Source: Mycolicibacterium sp. CBMA 247 (lineage in GTDB: Bacteria > Actinomycetota > Actinomycetes > Mycobacteriales > Mycobacteriaceae). From it: a DNA stretch of 64,000 nucleotides. Location of the stretch: positions 124,001-188,000 of the forward strand of contig NZ_VTGX01000004.1 of NCBI RefSeq assembly GCF_009729095.1, in the 5' to 3' direction. Below the pieces are notes generated by a model that did no database searches, had not been told where the DNA came from, and saw only the letters and a list, made by a program, of their open reading frames with translations. A program made the position numbers and the translations under genes. This document shows, piece after piece, positions 7,255-15,561 of the stretch; position 1 is the first letter of the stretch, and each line of letters opens with the position of its first letter.

Positions 7255-8567
7255 TCTTCTGTCGGTTCTCCGGCCGCGTCGGCCGATTCGGCGAGCTCGG
7301 CTTCGTCGGCTTCGTCGGCTTCGTCGGCCTGGGTCTCAGCCTCGGCCTCGGGTGCCACAGGCTCCGACTCGGGTTCCTCGGCCACGGGGGGCTCGGTCCG
7401 CGTCAGGTTCACCCCGGTCTCGGCGTCGAAGATCACCAGCTTGGAGGTGTCGAAGGCCAGCTGGATCTGCTGGCCGTTGGCCACCGTAGATTCTGCCGAC
7501 ACCCGCGCCACGAACTCGTTGGCACCGGGCCCGGAATCGGCGGCCAGCTCGGCGAGCTGTGCGGCCTCGGCGCCGGCACCCTCGATGGTGAAGTGCACGT
7601 ACTTGTCGGCGCCGAGCGACTCGACGATATCGGCGCGAACCGGGAAAGTCAGCGCCCGGATCCGGGCGTACCCGTCGAGCAGCGCAGCGTCCTCCAGGTG
7701 CTCGGGACGGATGCCGACGATGATGTTGTCCGGCTTGGGCTGACGCGCCAGCAGGTCGTGCACCTGCGGGGTCAGCGTGACGTCGCCGAACGGCAGCCGC
7801 ACCCCGACATCGGTGAAGGTGGCCGGGAAGAAGTTCATCGCCGGTGACCCGATGAAGCCGGCCACGAACAGGTTGGCCGGGTTGTTGTACAGCTCGTCAG
7901 GTGTGCCGATCTGCTGGATCTCCCCGGCCAGCAACACCACAACCCGATCACCAAGCGTCATCGCCTCGGTCTGATCGTGCGTGACGTAGACCGTGGTCGT
8001 GCCCAGCCGGCTCTGCAGCCGCGCGATCTCGGCGCGCATCTGCACGCGCAGCTTGGCGTCGAGGTTGCTCAGCGGCTCGTCCATCAGGAATGCCTTGGGG
8101 CGGCGCACGATTGCCCGGCCCATCGCCACCCGCTGGCGCTGCCCGCCGGACAGCTGGGCCGGCTTACGGTCGAGCAGTTCGGTCAGGTCGAGGATCTTGG
8201 CGGTCTCGACGACCTTGGCCTCGATCTCGTCCTTCTTGAGCTTGGCGAGAGTGAGCGGGAAAGCGATGTTCTGGCGCACCGTCATGTGCGGGTAGAGCGC
8301 ATAGGACTGGAACACCATGGCGATGTCACGGTCCTTGGGCGCCTTCTCGTTGACCCGCTCGCCGCCGATCCGCAGCTCGCCCGACGAGATGCCCTCAAGC
8401 CCGGCAATCATGTTCAGCGTCGTGGACTTACCGCAGCCCGACGGCCCCACCAGGATGAGGAACTCGCCGTCGGCGATGGTCATCGAAAATTCTTTGACGG
8501 CCTCCCTGACACCGCCTGCGCCGTCGGGGTAACTCTTGGTCACCCGGTCCAACACAATCTCGGCCAT
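7251..8567 (-). CDS. sugC: Trehalose ABC importer ATPase SugC, with an acidic C-terminal tail
   Basis: ATP-hydrolysing subunit of LpqY-SugABC, 438 residues. Visible are Walker A GPSGCGKST near residue 38, the Q-loop FQSYALYPHMT, the signature LSGGQRQRVAMGRA, Walker B AFLMDEPLSNLD, and a MalK-type regulatory C-terminus with a TOBE-like fold. It is longer than M. tuberculosis SugC (393 residues) because of about 45 extra residues rich in Glu, Asp and Ala after residue 390, partly encoded by a 9-bp tandem repeat. It imports trehalose released during mycolate transfer, together with the upstream permeases. sugB begins five bases before it. Confidence 0.95.
   Translation of the reverse strand: MAEIVLDRVTKSYPDGAGGVREAVKEFSMTIADGEFLILVGPSGCGKSTTLNMIAGLEGISSGELRIGGERVNEKAPKDRDIAMVFQSYALYPHMTVRQNIAFPLTLAKLKKDEIEAKVVETAKILDLTELLDRKPAQLSGGQRQRVAMGRAIVRRPKAFLMDEPLSNLDAKLRVQMRAEIARLQSRLGTTTVYVTHDQTEAMTLGDRVVVLLAGEIQQIGTPDELYNNPANLFVAGFIGSPAMNFFPATFTDVGVRLPFGDVTLTPQVHDLLARQPKPDNIIVGIRPEHLEDAALLDGYARIRALTFPVRADIVESLGADKYVHFTIEGAGAEAAQLAELAADSGPGANEFVARVSAESTVANGQQIQLAFDTSKLVIFDAETGVNLTRTEPPVAEEPESEPVAPEAEAETQADEADEADEAELAESADAAGEPTEE
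7288..7328. repeat. 9-bp tandem repeat in the sugC tail
   Basis: Three consecutive copies of a GGCTTCGTC-type unit, flanked by degenerate copies, encode DEADEADEA on the minus strand. Such runs can gain or lose units by slippage in steps of three residues without breaking the frame. Confidence 0.65.
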
Positions 8568-8571
8568 CCAA

Positions 8572-9408
8572 TTACCCCTTTACCGCACCGGACGTCAGGC
8601 CAGCGACGATGCGCCGCTGGAAGATCAGAACAAAGACAATGATCGGGATGGTGATGACCATCGCGCCGGCCGCAATCGACCCGGTCGGCTCCTCGAATTG
8701 CGAACTACCGGTGAAGTTCGCGATCGCCACCGGCGCGGTGATCGCCCGCTGGGTCGCGGTCAGTGACAACGCCAGCAGCAGGTCGTTCCACGCGAAGATG
8801 AACACCAGGATGGCCGCGGTGACGATGCCCGGAGCCGCCAGCGGCGCGATCACCTTACGGAAGGCCTGAGCGGGGGTGGCCCCGTCCATCTTGGCGGCCT
8901 TCTCCAGATCCCATGGGATCTCCCGGAAGAACGCCGAGAGCGTGTAGATCGCCAACGGCAGCGCGAAGGTGATGTAGGGAAGGATCAGCCCGGGCCAGGT
9001 GTCGAACAACCCGATCCGCCGCCACAGGTTGAAAATCGGTGTCACCAGCGAAATCTGCGGGAACATCGCGATCAACAAGGCCACAGCCACCAACAGCTTC
9101 TTGCCCGGGAATTCCAGCCGCGCCACCGCGTAGGCAGCCATGCCGCCGATACCCACGGCGATCACCGTGGTGATCAGGCCGATGCCGATCGAGTTGATCA
9201 GCGCCGAGGTGAAGATGTTTCCGGTGAAGATGCCCTTGTAGTTGTCGAACGTGATCTGCGCCGGAATCAGCTTGCCGTCCTTGACACTTGAGGTCGGCTT
9301 CAGCGACAGCGACAGGATCCACAACACCGGTATCAACGCATAGAGCACAACCAGGATGTTGACGACGGTCCACCCGGTCGCCCGACGCGCGGTCACCCGT
9401 TCAGGCAT
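8572..9408 (-). CDS. sugB: Trehalose ABC importer permease SugB
   Basis: A 278-residue inner-membrane permease with six predicted helices. It carries the binding-protein-dependent transport (EAA) loop, here DLEKAAKMDGATPAQAF, that docks on SugC. The C-terminal stretch FQRRIVAGLTSGAVKG matches mycobacterial SugB. ATG 9408 was preferred over the longer frame from 9444 because GAGGA lies about ten bases upstream and the homologue starts near here. It follows sugA by about 50 bases. Confidence 0.94.
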   Translation of the reverse strand: MPERVTARRATGWTVVNILVVLYALIPVLWILSLSLKPTSSVKDGKLIPAQITFDNYKGIFTGNIFTSALINSIGIGLITTVIAVGIGGMAAYAVARLEFPGKKLLVAVALLIAMFPQISLVTPIFNLWRRIGLFDTWPGLILPYITFALPLAIYTLSAFFREIPWDLEKAAKMDGATPAQAFRKVIAPLAAPGIVTAAILVFIFAWNDLLLALSLTATQRAITAPVAIANFTGSSQFEEPTGSIAAGAMVITIPIIVFVLIFQRRIVAGLTSGAVKG

Positions 9409-9456
9409 GTTGCTCGCTTCCTCCTCGGGCCTGCGGGCCCGCATCGTCAGCTTCGG

Positions 9457-10371
9457 TCATCGTCGCTCCGCCTCCGAACCGGGCGCCGACGCACCGAAGA
9501 TCTTGATGAAGATGAACGCGATGATCGCCACCGACAGGAAGATCAACACGCTGATGGCCGAACCCAATCCGAGGTTGAAGGCCTTGAACAGGTTGTCATA
9601 CCCCAGGATCGACACCGACCCGGTGCTGTTGGCTCCCCCGGTCAACACATAGATGTTGTCGAAGATCCGGAACGCGTCCAGGGTGCGGAACAACAACGCG
9701 ACCAGGATGGCCGGTTTGATCAGCGGCAGAATCACTTTGACCAGCCGCGTCCAGGCCCCGGCCCCGTCGACCTGGGCCGCGTTGAGCAGGTCCTGCGGCA
9801 CCAGCGCCAGGCCGGCCAGCAGCAACAGCGCCATGAACGGCGTGGTCTTCCACACCTCGGCCAGCACGATGACGGCCAGCGAGGGCAACTGCTCGGTCAG
9901 CGGGGCGCTGCCATCGGGCAGCAGGTTGGCCAGGTAGCCGGTGCCCGGGGTCCAGGCGTAGTACCAGCTGTAGGAGGCGGCGACCGTCACGATGCCGTAC
10001 GGGATCAGCACTGCGGTGCGGACCACACCCTTGCCGAAGATGGTGCGGTGCATGACCAGCGCCAGTGCCATGCCGAGCACGAACTCGATGGTCACCGAGA
10101 CGACGGTGATCGCCAGCGTCACCGCGAACGCCGTCCACCAGTACCGGTCGGTGAGGATGGTCTGGTAGTTGGCGAATCCGACGAAGGCGGTGTCGTCGGG
10201 AGCGGCAAGGTTGTAGCGCTGCAGGCTCAGCCACACCGCATAGCCGATCGGGTACGCGGTCACCGCGATCATCAGGATCACCGCGGGTGCGATCAGCCCG
10301 AACGCCAGCTTGCGTTCGGAAGCGCGCTCGTCGGTGCTTGTCGGCTCCTCGCGCAAGCGCTCGTCGGTCAT
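9457..10371 (-). CDS. sugA: Trehalose ABC importer permease SugA
   Basis: A 304-residue permease, close to the 307 residues of M. tuberculosis SugA. A charged cytoplasmic N-terminus is followed by a helix starting FGLIAPAVILMIAV and five more. The EAA loop reads DLLNAAQVDGAGAWTRL. It pairs with SugB to form the membrane channel of the importer. The start overlaps the lpqY stop by four bases (ATGA), which couples their translation. Confidence 0.95.
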   Translation of the reverse strand: MTDERLREEPTSTDERASERKLAFGLIAPAVILMIAVTAYPIGYAVWLSLQRYNLAAPDDTAFVGFANYQTILTDRYWWTAFAVTLAITVVSVTIEFVLGMALALVMHRTIFGKGVVRTAVLIPYGIVTVAASYSWYYAWTPGTGYLANLLPDGSAPLTEQLPSLAVIVLAEVWKTTPFMALLLLAGLALVPQDLLNAAQVDGAGAWTRLVKVILPLIKPAILVALLFRTLDAFRIFDNIYVLTGGANSTGSVSILGYDNLFKAFNLGLGSAISVLIFLSVAIIAFIFIKIFGASAPGSEAERR

Positions 10372-11765
10372 GGAATCAGCCCTTTGCCGTCGATGGCCTT
10401 CTGCACCTGTTCGGTCAGCTCATCGGCGGTGCGCTCCGGATCGATGTCGGTGATCGGGGCCAGGGTGGCCGAAATGCGGGTGGACACCGCCTGATACACC
10501 GGGGTCGCGGGGCGTACCGCGGCGTTGGTCAGCTGCTCGCGAATGATGGCGTACTGCGGGTACTTGGCCTGGAATGCCGGGTCGTCGTAGAGCGACTCGC
10601 GTACTGCGGGCAACCCGCCCTCGACCGAGGTGTAGCGCTGGTTCTCGACATTGCGCAGGCAGCGGATGGCTTCGAAGGCCTCGGCCTTGTGCTGGCTGGT
10701 CTTGGCCACCGCGAGGTTCAGCCCGCCGATGGTCACCTTCGCGGGCTCGCCCTCGGAGACCGCCGGGTAGTTCGCAAACCCGAACACGTCCTTGCTGGCC
10801 CGGTAAGCCGATTCGAACTGCTCGTCGGTCGGCGAGAAGGTGCCCAGATCGTTGATGGCATCCGCGAGATCGGCACGTTCATTGAGCGGAAGGAAGTTCA
10901 CCCCGCCCTTGACGGCATTCTCCAGCAGCGAGGGCAGCACAAACGGCCAGTTGACCTCGAGTGCGGCCTTGCCCTGCTCCAGCGCAAGCCGGGCGGTTCC
11001 CTCATCGGTCTGGGTCACCGACGGATCGGCGCCGGGCGCAGTGGCAACCGACTTGATGATCTGCAGCGCCTTGACCGTCGCCGCGCGATGTTCCGGGGTG
11101 TCGGTCAAGGTGACGGTCTTGCCGTCGTCGGAGAGCACCTGACCGCCCGCGCTGGCCAGCAGCGTGTTGAACCACACCACCAGGCCCTCATACTGCTTTG
11201 CCTGCACCGCAATCCAACTGGGCTTGCCCGCCGCGTGCAGGCGGTTCGCCTCGGTGACCATGCCGTCCCACGTTGACGGCGGCTCATCCATCAAATCGGC
11301 TCGGTACCAAAGCAACTGGGTGTTGGTGGTGATCGGCGACGCATACAACTTACCTTGCCAGCGAGCGGTCTCCAATGGGCCGGGCAGGGTGTTCTCTCCT
11401 GCATCGGATTCGGCTTGGCCTGCCGGATCCTCGGACAGCGGGACAGCCCATCCCGCCTCGGCGAACTCGGCGGTCCACACCACGTCGAGTGCCATGACAT
11501 CGAGTGCCTTGTCGTTACCGGTCAACCTGCGGGCCAGCTGCAACCGTTGGTCGTCAGCGCCTTTCGGCAAACTCACCTGCTTGATGGTGAAACGGTCGCC
11601 GAGTTCGGCGTTGCAGCGTTTGGCCACGGCGGTAAAAGTCGCCATCTCGTTGGCCGGTGTGTAGTAGTTGATGACGATCCCATCGCCGCCCTTGCCACAA
11701 GCCGACACCACCGAGGCCGTCGTCAACGCGGCCACTGCCGCAGCACATAGCCGCCGAGCGCGCAC
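10368..11765 (-). CDS. lpqY: Trehalose-binding lipoprotein LpqY
   Basis: A 465-residue extracytoplasmic binding protein of the MalE type. It begins with a basic start, a hydrophobic run and VVSAC, the lipidation Cys near residue 22. The mature part follows M. tuberculosis LpqY almost word for word, for example RRLTGNDKALDVMALDVVW, TTNTQLLWYRADL and FEAIRCLRNVENQRY. GTG 11765 is chosen because GGGAGG lies eight bases upstream and the lipoprotein signal begins there; the frame extends to 11888 but without signal character. First gene of the lpqY-sugA-sugB-sugC-SUFU run. A promoter with -35 and -10 boxes lies about 70-100 bases upstream. Confidence 0.95.
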   Translation of the reverse strand: MRARRLCAAAVAALTTASVVSACGKGGDGIVINYYTPANEMATFTAVAKRCNAELGDRFTIKQVSLPKGADDQRLQLARRLTGNDKALDVMALDVVWTAEFAEAGWAVPLSEDPAGQAESDAGENTLPGPLETARWQGKLYASPITTNTQLLWYRADLMDEPPSTWDGMVTEANRLHAAGKPSWIAVQAKQYEGLVVWFNTLLASAGGQVLSDDGKTVTLTDTPEHRAATVKALQIIKSVATAPGADPSVTQTDEGTARLALEQGKAALEVNWPFVLPSLLENAVKGGVNFLPLNERADLADAINDLGTFSPTDEQFESAYRASKDVFGFANYPAVSEGEPAKVTIGGLNLAVAKTSQHKAEAFEAIRCLRNVENQRYTSVEGGLPAVRESLYDDPAFQAKYPQYAIIREQLTNAAVRPATPVYQAVSTRISATLAPITDIDPERTADELTEQVQKAIDGKGLIP

Positions 11766-11837
11766 CGCTGTGCCTCCCGTTCGAATCCGATGTCGCCGCC
11801 AGCGCGGCTCCGTCGCACGGGAACCTCCCGCGCGCAA

Positions 11838-11866
11838 ACCGTAGAGCGATGCCCGCGTATGTGCAA
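11838..11866 (-). promoter_or_regulatory. Candidate lpqY-sugABC promoter
   Basis: On the minus strand TTGCAC (11861-11866) and TACGGT (11838-11843) are separated by 17 bases, a good fit to mycobacterial housekeeping -35 and TANNNT -10 boxes. Initiation near 11830 would give a leader of about 65 bases. Confidence 0.55.
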
Positions 11867-11883
11867 CAAATTCGGCTTCCCGC

Positions 11884-11897
11884 GTCACAATCGTGAC
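11884..11897. promoter_or_regulatory. Inverted repeat upstream of the lpqY promoter
   Basis: GTCAC-AATC-GTGAC, exact five-base arms, lies about 18 bases upstream of the -35 box of the candidate lpqY promoter. Position suits an activator site; the regulator is not known. Confidence 0.35.
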
Positions 11898-11942
11898 CTG
11901 CGGACCTTTGCCACCGCAGCCGGTATGCAGCGGCGCGGCGGG

Positions 11943-12449
11943 TCAGATCTTCAAGCGCGCCAGCAGATCCCGGCCCTGTTCGGCACCCTGCGGATCGCAC
12001 AGGACGTCGTAGCGGCCCGCCACAAGCTGCATCGTCGAACTGAAATCTCTTGTGCCGCGAGCCATCGCGTATGGGATCGCCGAGGTGATCAAGCCGAAGA
12101 AGACACCGGCGACCAGGCCGGTGAGCAGCGCGCTCCACGGATTGGGGCTGAAGAAGCCGAGGATCAGGCCGATGAACAAGCCCAGCCAGGCCCCGGACAA
12201 CACCCCACCGCCGAGTACCTTGGGCCAGCTCAGCCGCCCCGTGACCCGCTCGACCTGCATGAGGTCCACCCCGACGATCGTCACCTGCTGCACCGGGAAC
12301 TGTTGGTCGGACAGGTAGTCGACGGCACGCTGGGCCTCCGCGTACGTCGGGTATGAACCGATCGGCCAGCCTTTGGGCGGGGTCGGCAATGCGCCGCGCG
12401 CAGCGGGCGTGGTGCCCGGTGTCTGACCGGACTGAAATGGGCTCGTCAT
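11943..12449 (-). CDS. Rv1234-like membrane protein with GSP17M/YflT-type domain
   Basis: A 168-residue protein. Residues 25-75 (WPIGSYPTYAEAQRAVDYLSD then a VTIVGVDLMQVERVTGRL stretch) resemble the general-stress-protein 17M domain. Two glycine-rich membrane helices follow at about 80-125, with a short soluble end. The start ATG 12449 follows GGAGGAGAG with eight bases spacing; an in-frame ATG at 12470 is less well placed. Homologous to Rv1234 by context and wording. It diverges from the DUF4190 gene at 12575. Function unknown; membrane-associated stress role is only suggested by the domain. Confidence 0.8.
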   Translation of the reverse strand: MTSPFQSGQTPGTTPAARGALPTPPKGWPIGSYPTYAEAQRAVDYLSDQQFPVQQVTIVGVDLMQVERVTGRLSWPKVLGGGVLSGAWLGLFIGLILGFFSPNPWSALLTGLVAGVFFGLITSAIPYAMARGTRDFSSTMQLVAGRYDVLCDPQGAEQGRDLLARLKI

Positions 12450-12574
12450 CGTCTTCACTCTCCTCCACACCGCCTGCTCGGCGGCTGCTCTCGTTACAGC
12501 AACGCCCTGGCACCGGGTTTGGTGCCGCCGTCACGCGGCCGGGGCGTGGCCGTCCGTGCGCTAGGTTGATCAGC

Positions 12575-13246
12575 ATGACAAACGCGGACGGCAACGCGGG
12601 CGAAACGTCGCCATCCGGCCCCGGCTCCCAGCCGTCGGAACCGTTGTCCAGCGGCTACGAAGCGCCTTCCATCGAGCAGTCTCAGGATCGGCCGCAGACC
12701 GGCCAGGCGCAACCGTCGTACGAGTTCGGACCGCCGAGCTACGGGATCAACTCACCGTATCCGCCCGCGATCGACTATCCGACGAACATTCCACACGATT
12801 ATCCGCCCCCGCCCGGTTTCCCGCCGCCATTCCCGGGTGACGCCGGCTATCCCCCACCGGCACCCGGATATCCACCGCCCCCTGGCTACGGCATGCCGGG
12901 CGGATATCCCGTCGGCTACGGCATGCCCGGCTATCCCGGTGGCTACGGCGTCCCGCCGGCCAATTCCACGAACAACCTGGCGATCGGATCACTGGTCACC
13001 TCGATCCTGTCGCTGCCCATGCTGCTCATGTGCGCGATCGGGCTGATCGCCGCATTCGTCGGCATCGGCCTCGGCATCGCCGCGCTCAACCAGATCAAGC
13101 AGAGCGAACAGTCGGGCTTCGGTCCGCGGAGCGGACAATCCGGAAGGGGTATGGCGATCGCCGGCATCGCCGTCGGCACAGTCAGCCTCCTGATCAACGG
13201 TGGCTGGATACTGATGTTCGTCGTCGCCCTGTTCTCCGCTTCGTGA
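12575..13246 (+). CDS. Proline-rich DUF4190 membrane protein (Rv1233c-like)
   Basis: A 223-residue protein. The first 125 residues are disordered and rich in Pro, Gly and Tyr with repeated PPPPGYG/GYP-type units. Residues 135-215 form the DUF4190 module of two hydrophobic hairpins (SLVTSILSLPMLLMCAIGL and MAIAGIAVGTVSLLING). This architecture is common in mycobacterial envelope proteins of unknown role. ATG 12575 chosen because the extended N-terminus lacks family character and lies over the divergent promoter region. A strong hairpin lies directly downstream. Confidence 0.8.
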   Translation: MTNADGNAGETSPSGPGSQPSEPLSSGYEAPSIEQSQDRPQTGQAQPSYEFGPPSYGINSPYPPAIDYPTNIPHDYPPPPGFPPPFPGDAGYPPPAPGYPPPPGYGMPGGYPVGYGMPGYPGGYGVPPANSTNNLAIGSLVTSILSLPMLLMCAIGLIAAFVGIGLGIAALNQIKQSEQSGFGPRSGQSGRGMAIAGIAVGTVSLLINGGWILMFVVALFSAS

Positions 13247-13252
13247 GCGGTC

Positions 13253-13279
13253 GCGCCGCACCGAATTCCGGTGTGGCGC
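13253..13279. terminator. Hairpin between convergent genes
   Basis: Arms GCGCCGCACCG and CGGTGTGGCGC pair at 10 of 11 positions around the loop AATTC. It sits seven bases past the DUF4190 stop and 14 bases past the stop of the converging CitE-like gene. Likely acts on both transcripts, as mycobacterial terminators often lack a U tract. Confidence 0.6.
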
Positions 13280-13292
13280 AGGGCGACCCGGG

Positions 13293-14276
13293 CTAACTCG
13301 GCGGCCGGAACGGTTCGGCCAGCCGGCTCATCGCCGCCGCACGTCCCTTGCCCGCGATCACCAGCGCCATCTTGCGGCTGGCCTCGTCGATCATCTCGTC
13401 ACCCAGCATCACCGCGCCCCTGGCACCACCGGCCCGCGAGGTGTGCCATTCGTAGGCGTCCAGGATCAACTCGGCATGGTCGTAGTCGGCTTGGCGCGGG
13501 CTGAAGATCTCGTTGCCCGCCTCGATCTGGTCCGGGTGCAACACCCACTTGCCGTCGTAGCCCAGGGCCGCCGATCGGCCGGCCACCCGGCGGAACCCGT
13601 CGACGTCGCGCACCTTCACGTACGGCCCGTCGATCGCGTTGATGCCGCGGCTGCGCGCGGCGATCAGGATTCGCATCAGGACGTGGTGGTGGGCATCTCC
13701 GATCTCATAGCCGTCGGGCTGCCCACCGACCTCCAGGGTGCGCATGTTGAGGCTGGCCGCCATGTCCCCCGGTCCGAGCACCAGTGCCTGTACCCGCGGG
13801 CCCGCCGCGATCGCGTCGACATTGGTCAGCCCCTGCGCGTTCTCGATCTGTGCCTCGATCCCGATCCGCCCGGGCTCGAGACCGTGGGTGACCTCCAGCT
13901 GGCTGAGCAGCAGATCGAGGGCGTGGATGTGGGCCGCCTCGGTCACCTTGGGCAACACGATGAGGTCGAGCACCGCCCCTGCCCCGGACACCACCTCGAT
14001 CACATCGGCGTAGGTCCACGGTGTGGTCCAGTCGTTGACCCGTACCCCGCGCAGCTGTCCCGCCCAACCGTCGGCCTTCAACGCCGCCGCCACCTGCGTG
14101 CGGGCCGACTCCTTGGCCTCGGGAGCGACGGCGTCCTCCAGGTCGAGAAACACCTCGTCGGCGGGCAGGCTCTTGGCCTTCTCGATCATCTTCAAGCTGC
14201 TTCCCGGAACCGAGAGGCACGTTCTTCGGGGTCGATACGTGTTCGCCACGACCACAGTCTCTACCCTTTGACTCAT
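13293..14276 (-). CDS. HpcH/HpaI aldolase (CitE/malyl-CoA lyase-like)
   Basis: A 327-residue TIM-barrel lyase that in its family cleaves or forms citryl-CoA, malyl-CoA or beta-methylmalyl-CoA. Recognisable are RRTCLSVPGSS at the start, the metal-site Asp in DLEDAVAP, the Glu in GIEAQIENAQG, LGPGDMAAS, and GYDGKWVLHPDQI near the C-terminal CoA region. The exact substrate cannot be assigned. ATG 14276 overlaps the divergent start of the MgtE-N gene by two bases; GTG codons at about residues 5, 8 and 9 are alternatives that would leave room for a promoter. Confidence 0.85.
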   Translation of the reverse strand: MSQRVETVVVANTYRPRRTCLSVPGSSLKMIEKAKSLPADEVFLDLEDAVAPEAKESARTQVAAALKADGWAGQLRGVRVNDWTTPWTYADVIEVVSGAGAVLDLIVLPKVTEAAHIHALDLLLSQLEVTHGLEPGRIGIEAQIENAQGLTNVDAIAAGPRVQALVLGPGDMAASLNMRTLEVGGQPDGYEIGDAHHHVLMRILIAARSRGINAIDGPYVKVRDVDGFRRVAGRSAALGYDGKWVLHPDQIEAGNEIFSPRQADYDHAELILDAYEWHTSRAGGARGAVMLGDEMIDEASRKMALVIAGKGRAAAMSRLAEPFRPPS

Positions 14277-15561
14277 GGCGGCGGTGAACAGGGTCTATGC
14301 GGCCCGACTAGCGGGGATGGTGGTGTTGGGCCCCGACGGGGAGTCCATCGGCCGTGTCCGCGATGTGGTCATCAGCATCAGCATCGTCCGCCAGCAACCG
14401 CGGGTTCTCGGCCTGGTGGTCGAATTGCTCACCCGACGAAGGATTTTCGTTCCGATCCTGCGGGTGACGGCGATCGAACCCGGTTCCGTGACACTGGCCA
14501 CCGGCAGTGTGTCACTGCGCCGGTTCGCCCAGCGTCCCGGTGAGGTGCTGGTATTGGGCCAGGTGCTGGAGACCCGGGTCCGGATCGACGATCCCGATCT
14601 GCCCCAGCTCACCGGAATCGATGTCGTGGTAGTCGATCTGGGCATCGAGCAGACCCGAACCCGCGACTGGATGGTGACCCGGGTGGCGGTGCGCCCACAA
14701 CGACGCCTGGGGCGGCGCACCAACATCCACGTCGTGGAGTGGCAGAACGTGCACGGGCTGACCCCGTCGGGCCTGGCGATGCCCGACCAGGGCGTGGCCT
14801 CACTGCTCGAGCAGTTCGAGGGACAACGGCCCGTCGAGGTGGCCGAGGCACTACGTGAACTGCCGGTCAAACGGCGCTACGAGCTGTACCGGGCCTTCGA
14901 CGACGAGCGACTGGCCGACGTGCTGCAGGAGCTGCCCGAGGACGAACAGGCCGCGGTGCTGCGCCAACTGAACACCGAGCGCGCCGCCGACGTGCTGGAG
15001 GCGATGGATCCCGACGACGCCGCCGACGTGCTGGGCTCCATGACCCCGGCCGACGCCGAGACCCTGCTGCGAAAGATGGACCCCGAAGATTCCGAGGACG
15101 TGCGCCGACTGCTGGCCCACTCACCCGACACCGCGGGCGGCCTGATGACCAGCGAGCCGGTGGTGCTGGCGCCCGACACCACAGTCGCCGAGGCATTGGC
15201 TCGGATCCGCGACCCCGACCTCACGCCGGCGCTGGCCTCGATGGTCTTCGTGACGCGGGCCCCCAGCGCCACCCCGACCGGGCGCTACCTGGGCTGTGTC
15301 CACCTGCAGCGGTTGCTGCGCGAACCGCCTGCGGCCCTGGTGAGCGGCATCGCCGACACCGATCTGCCCAGCCTGAGTCCGGCCGATTCGCTGGCCGCGG
15401 TGACCCGCTACTTCGCCGCGTACAACCTGGTGTGCGGGCCGGTGGTCGACGAGGAGAGCCACCTGCTGGGTGCGGTGTCCGTCGACGACGTGCTCGACCA
15501 CATGCTGCCCGACGACTGGCGTGAACGCGATGAGCCTGAGCTCCCGGTGGCGGGCTCGTGA
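14275..15561 (+). CDS. Cytoplasmic PRC-like/MgtE-N/CBS protein (Rv1232c-like)
   Basis: A 428-residue soluble protein. Residues 1-160 carry two PRC-barrel-like modules (GPDGESIGRVRDVVI). Residues 165-275 are the right-handed helical MgtE N-domain, with clear 30-residue repeats such as RLADVLQELPEDEQA and RAADVLEAMDPDDAA. Residues 280-420 are a CBS pair ending before DDWRERDE. True MgtE continues into five membrane helices, which are absent, so this is the Mg-sensing part of an MgtE without the channel. It overlaps the next gene, DUF1003, by four bases. A sensing or regulatory role in Mg handling is inference. Confidence 0.85.
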   Translation: MAAVNRVYAARLAGMVVLGPDGESIGRVRDVVISISIVRQQPRVLGLVVELLTRRRIFVPILRVTAIEPGSVTLATGSVSLRRFAQRPGEVLVLGQVLETRVRIDDPDLPQLTGIDVVVVDLGIEQTRTRDWMVTRVAVRPQRRLGRRTNIHVVEWQNVHGLTPSGLAMPDQGVASLLEQFEGQRPVEVAEALRELPVKRRYELYRAFDDERLADVLQELPEDEQAAVLRQLNTERAADVLEAMDPDDAADVLGSMTPADAETLLRKMDPEDSEDVRRLLAHSPDTAGGLMTSEPVVLAPDTTVAEALARIRDPDLTPALASMVFVTRAPSATPTGRYLGCVHLQRLLREPPAALVSGIADTDLPSLSPADSLAAVTRYFAAYNLVCGPVVDEESHLLGAVSVDDVLDHMLPDDWRERDEPELPVAGS

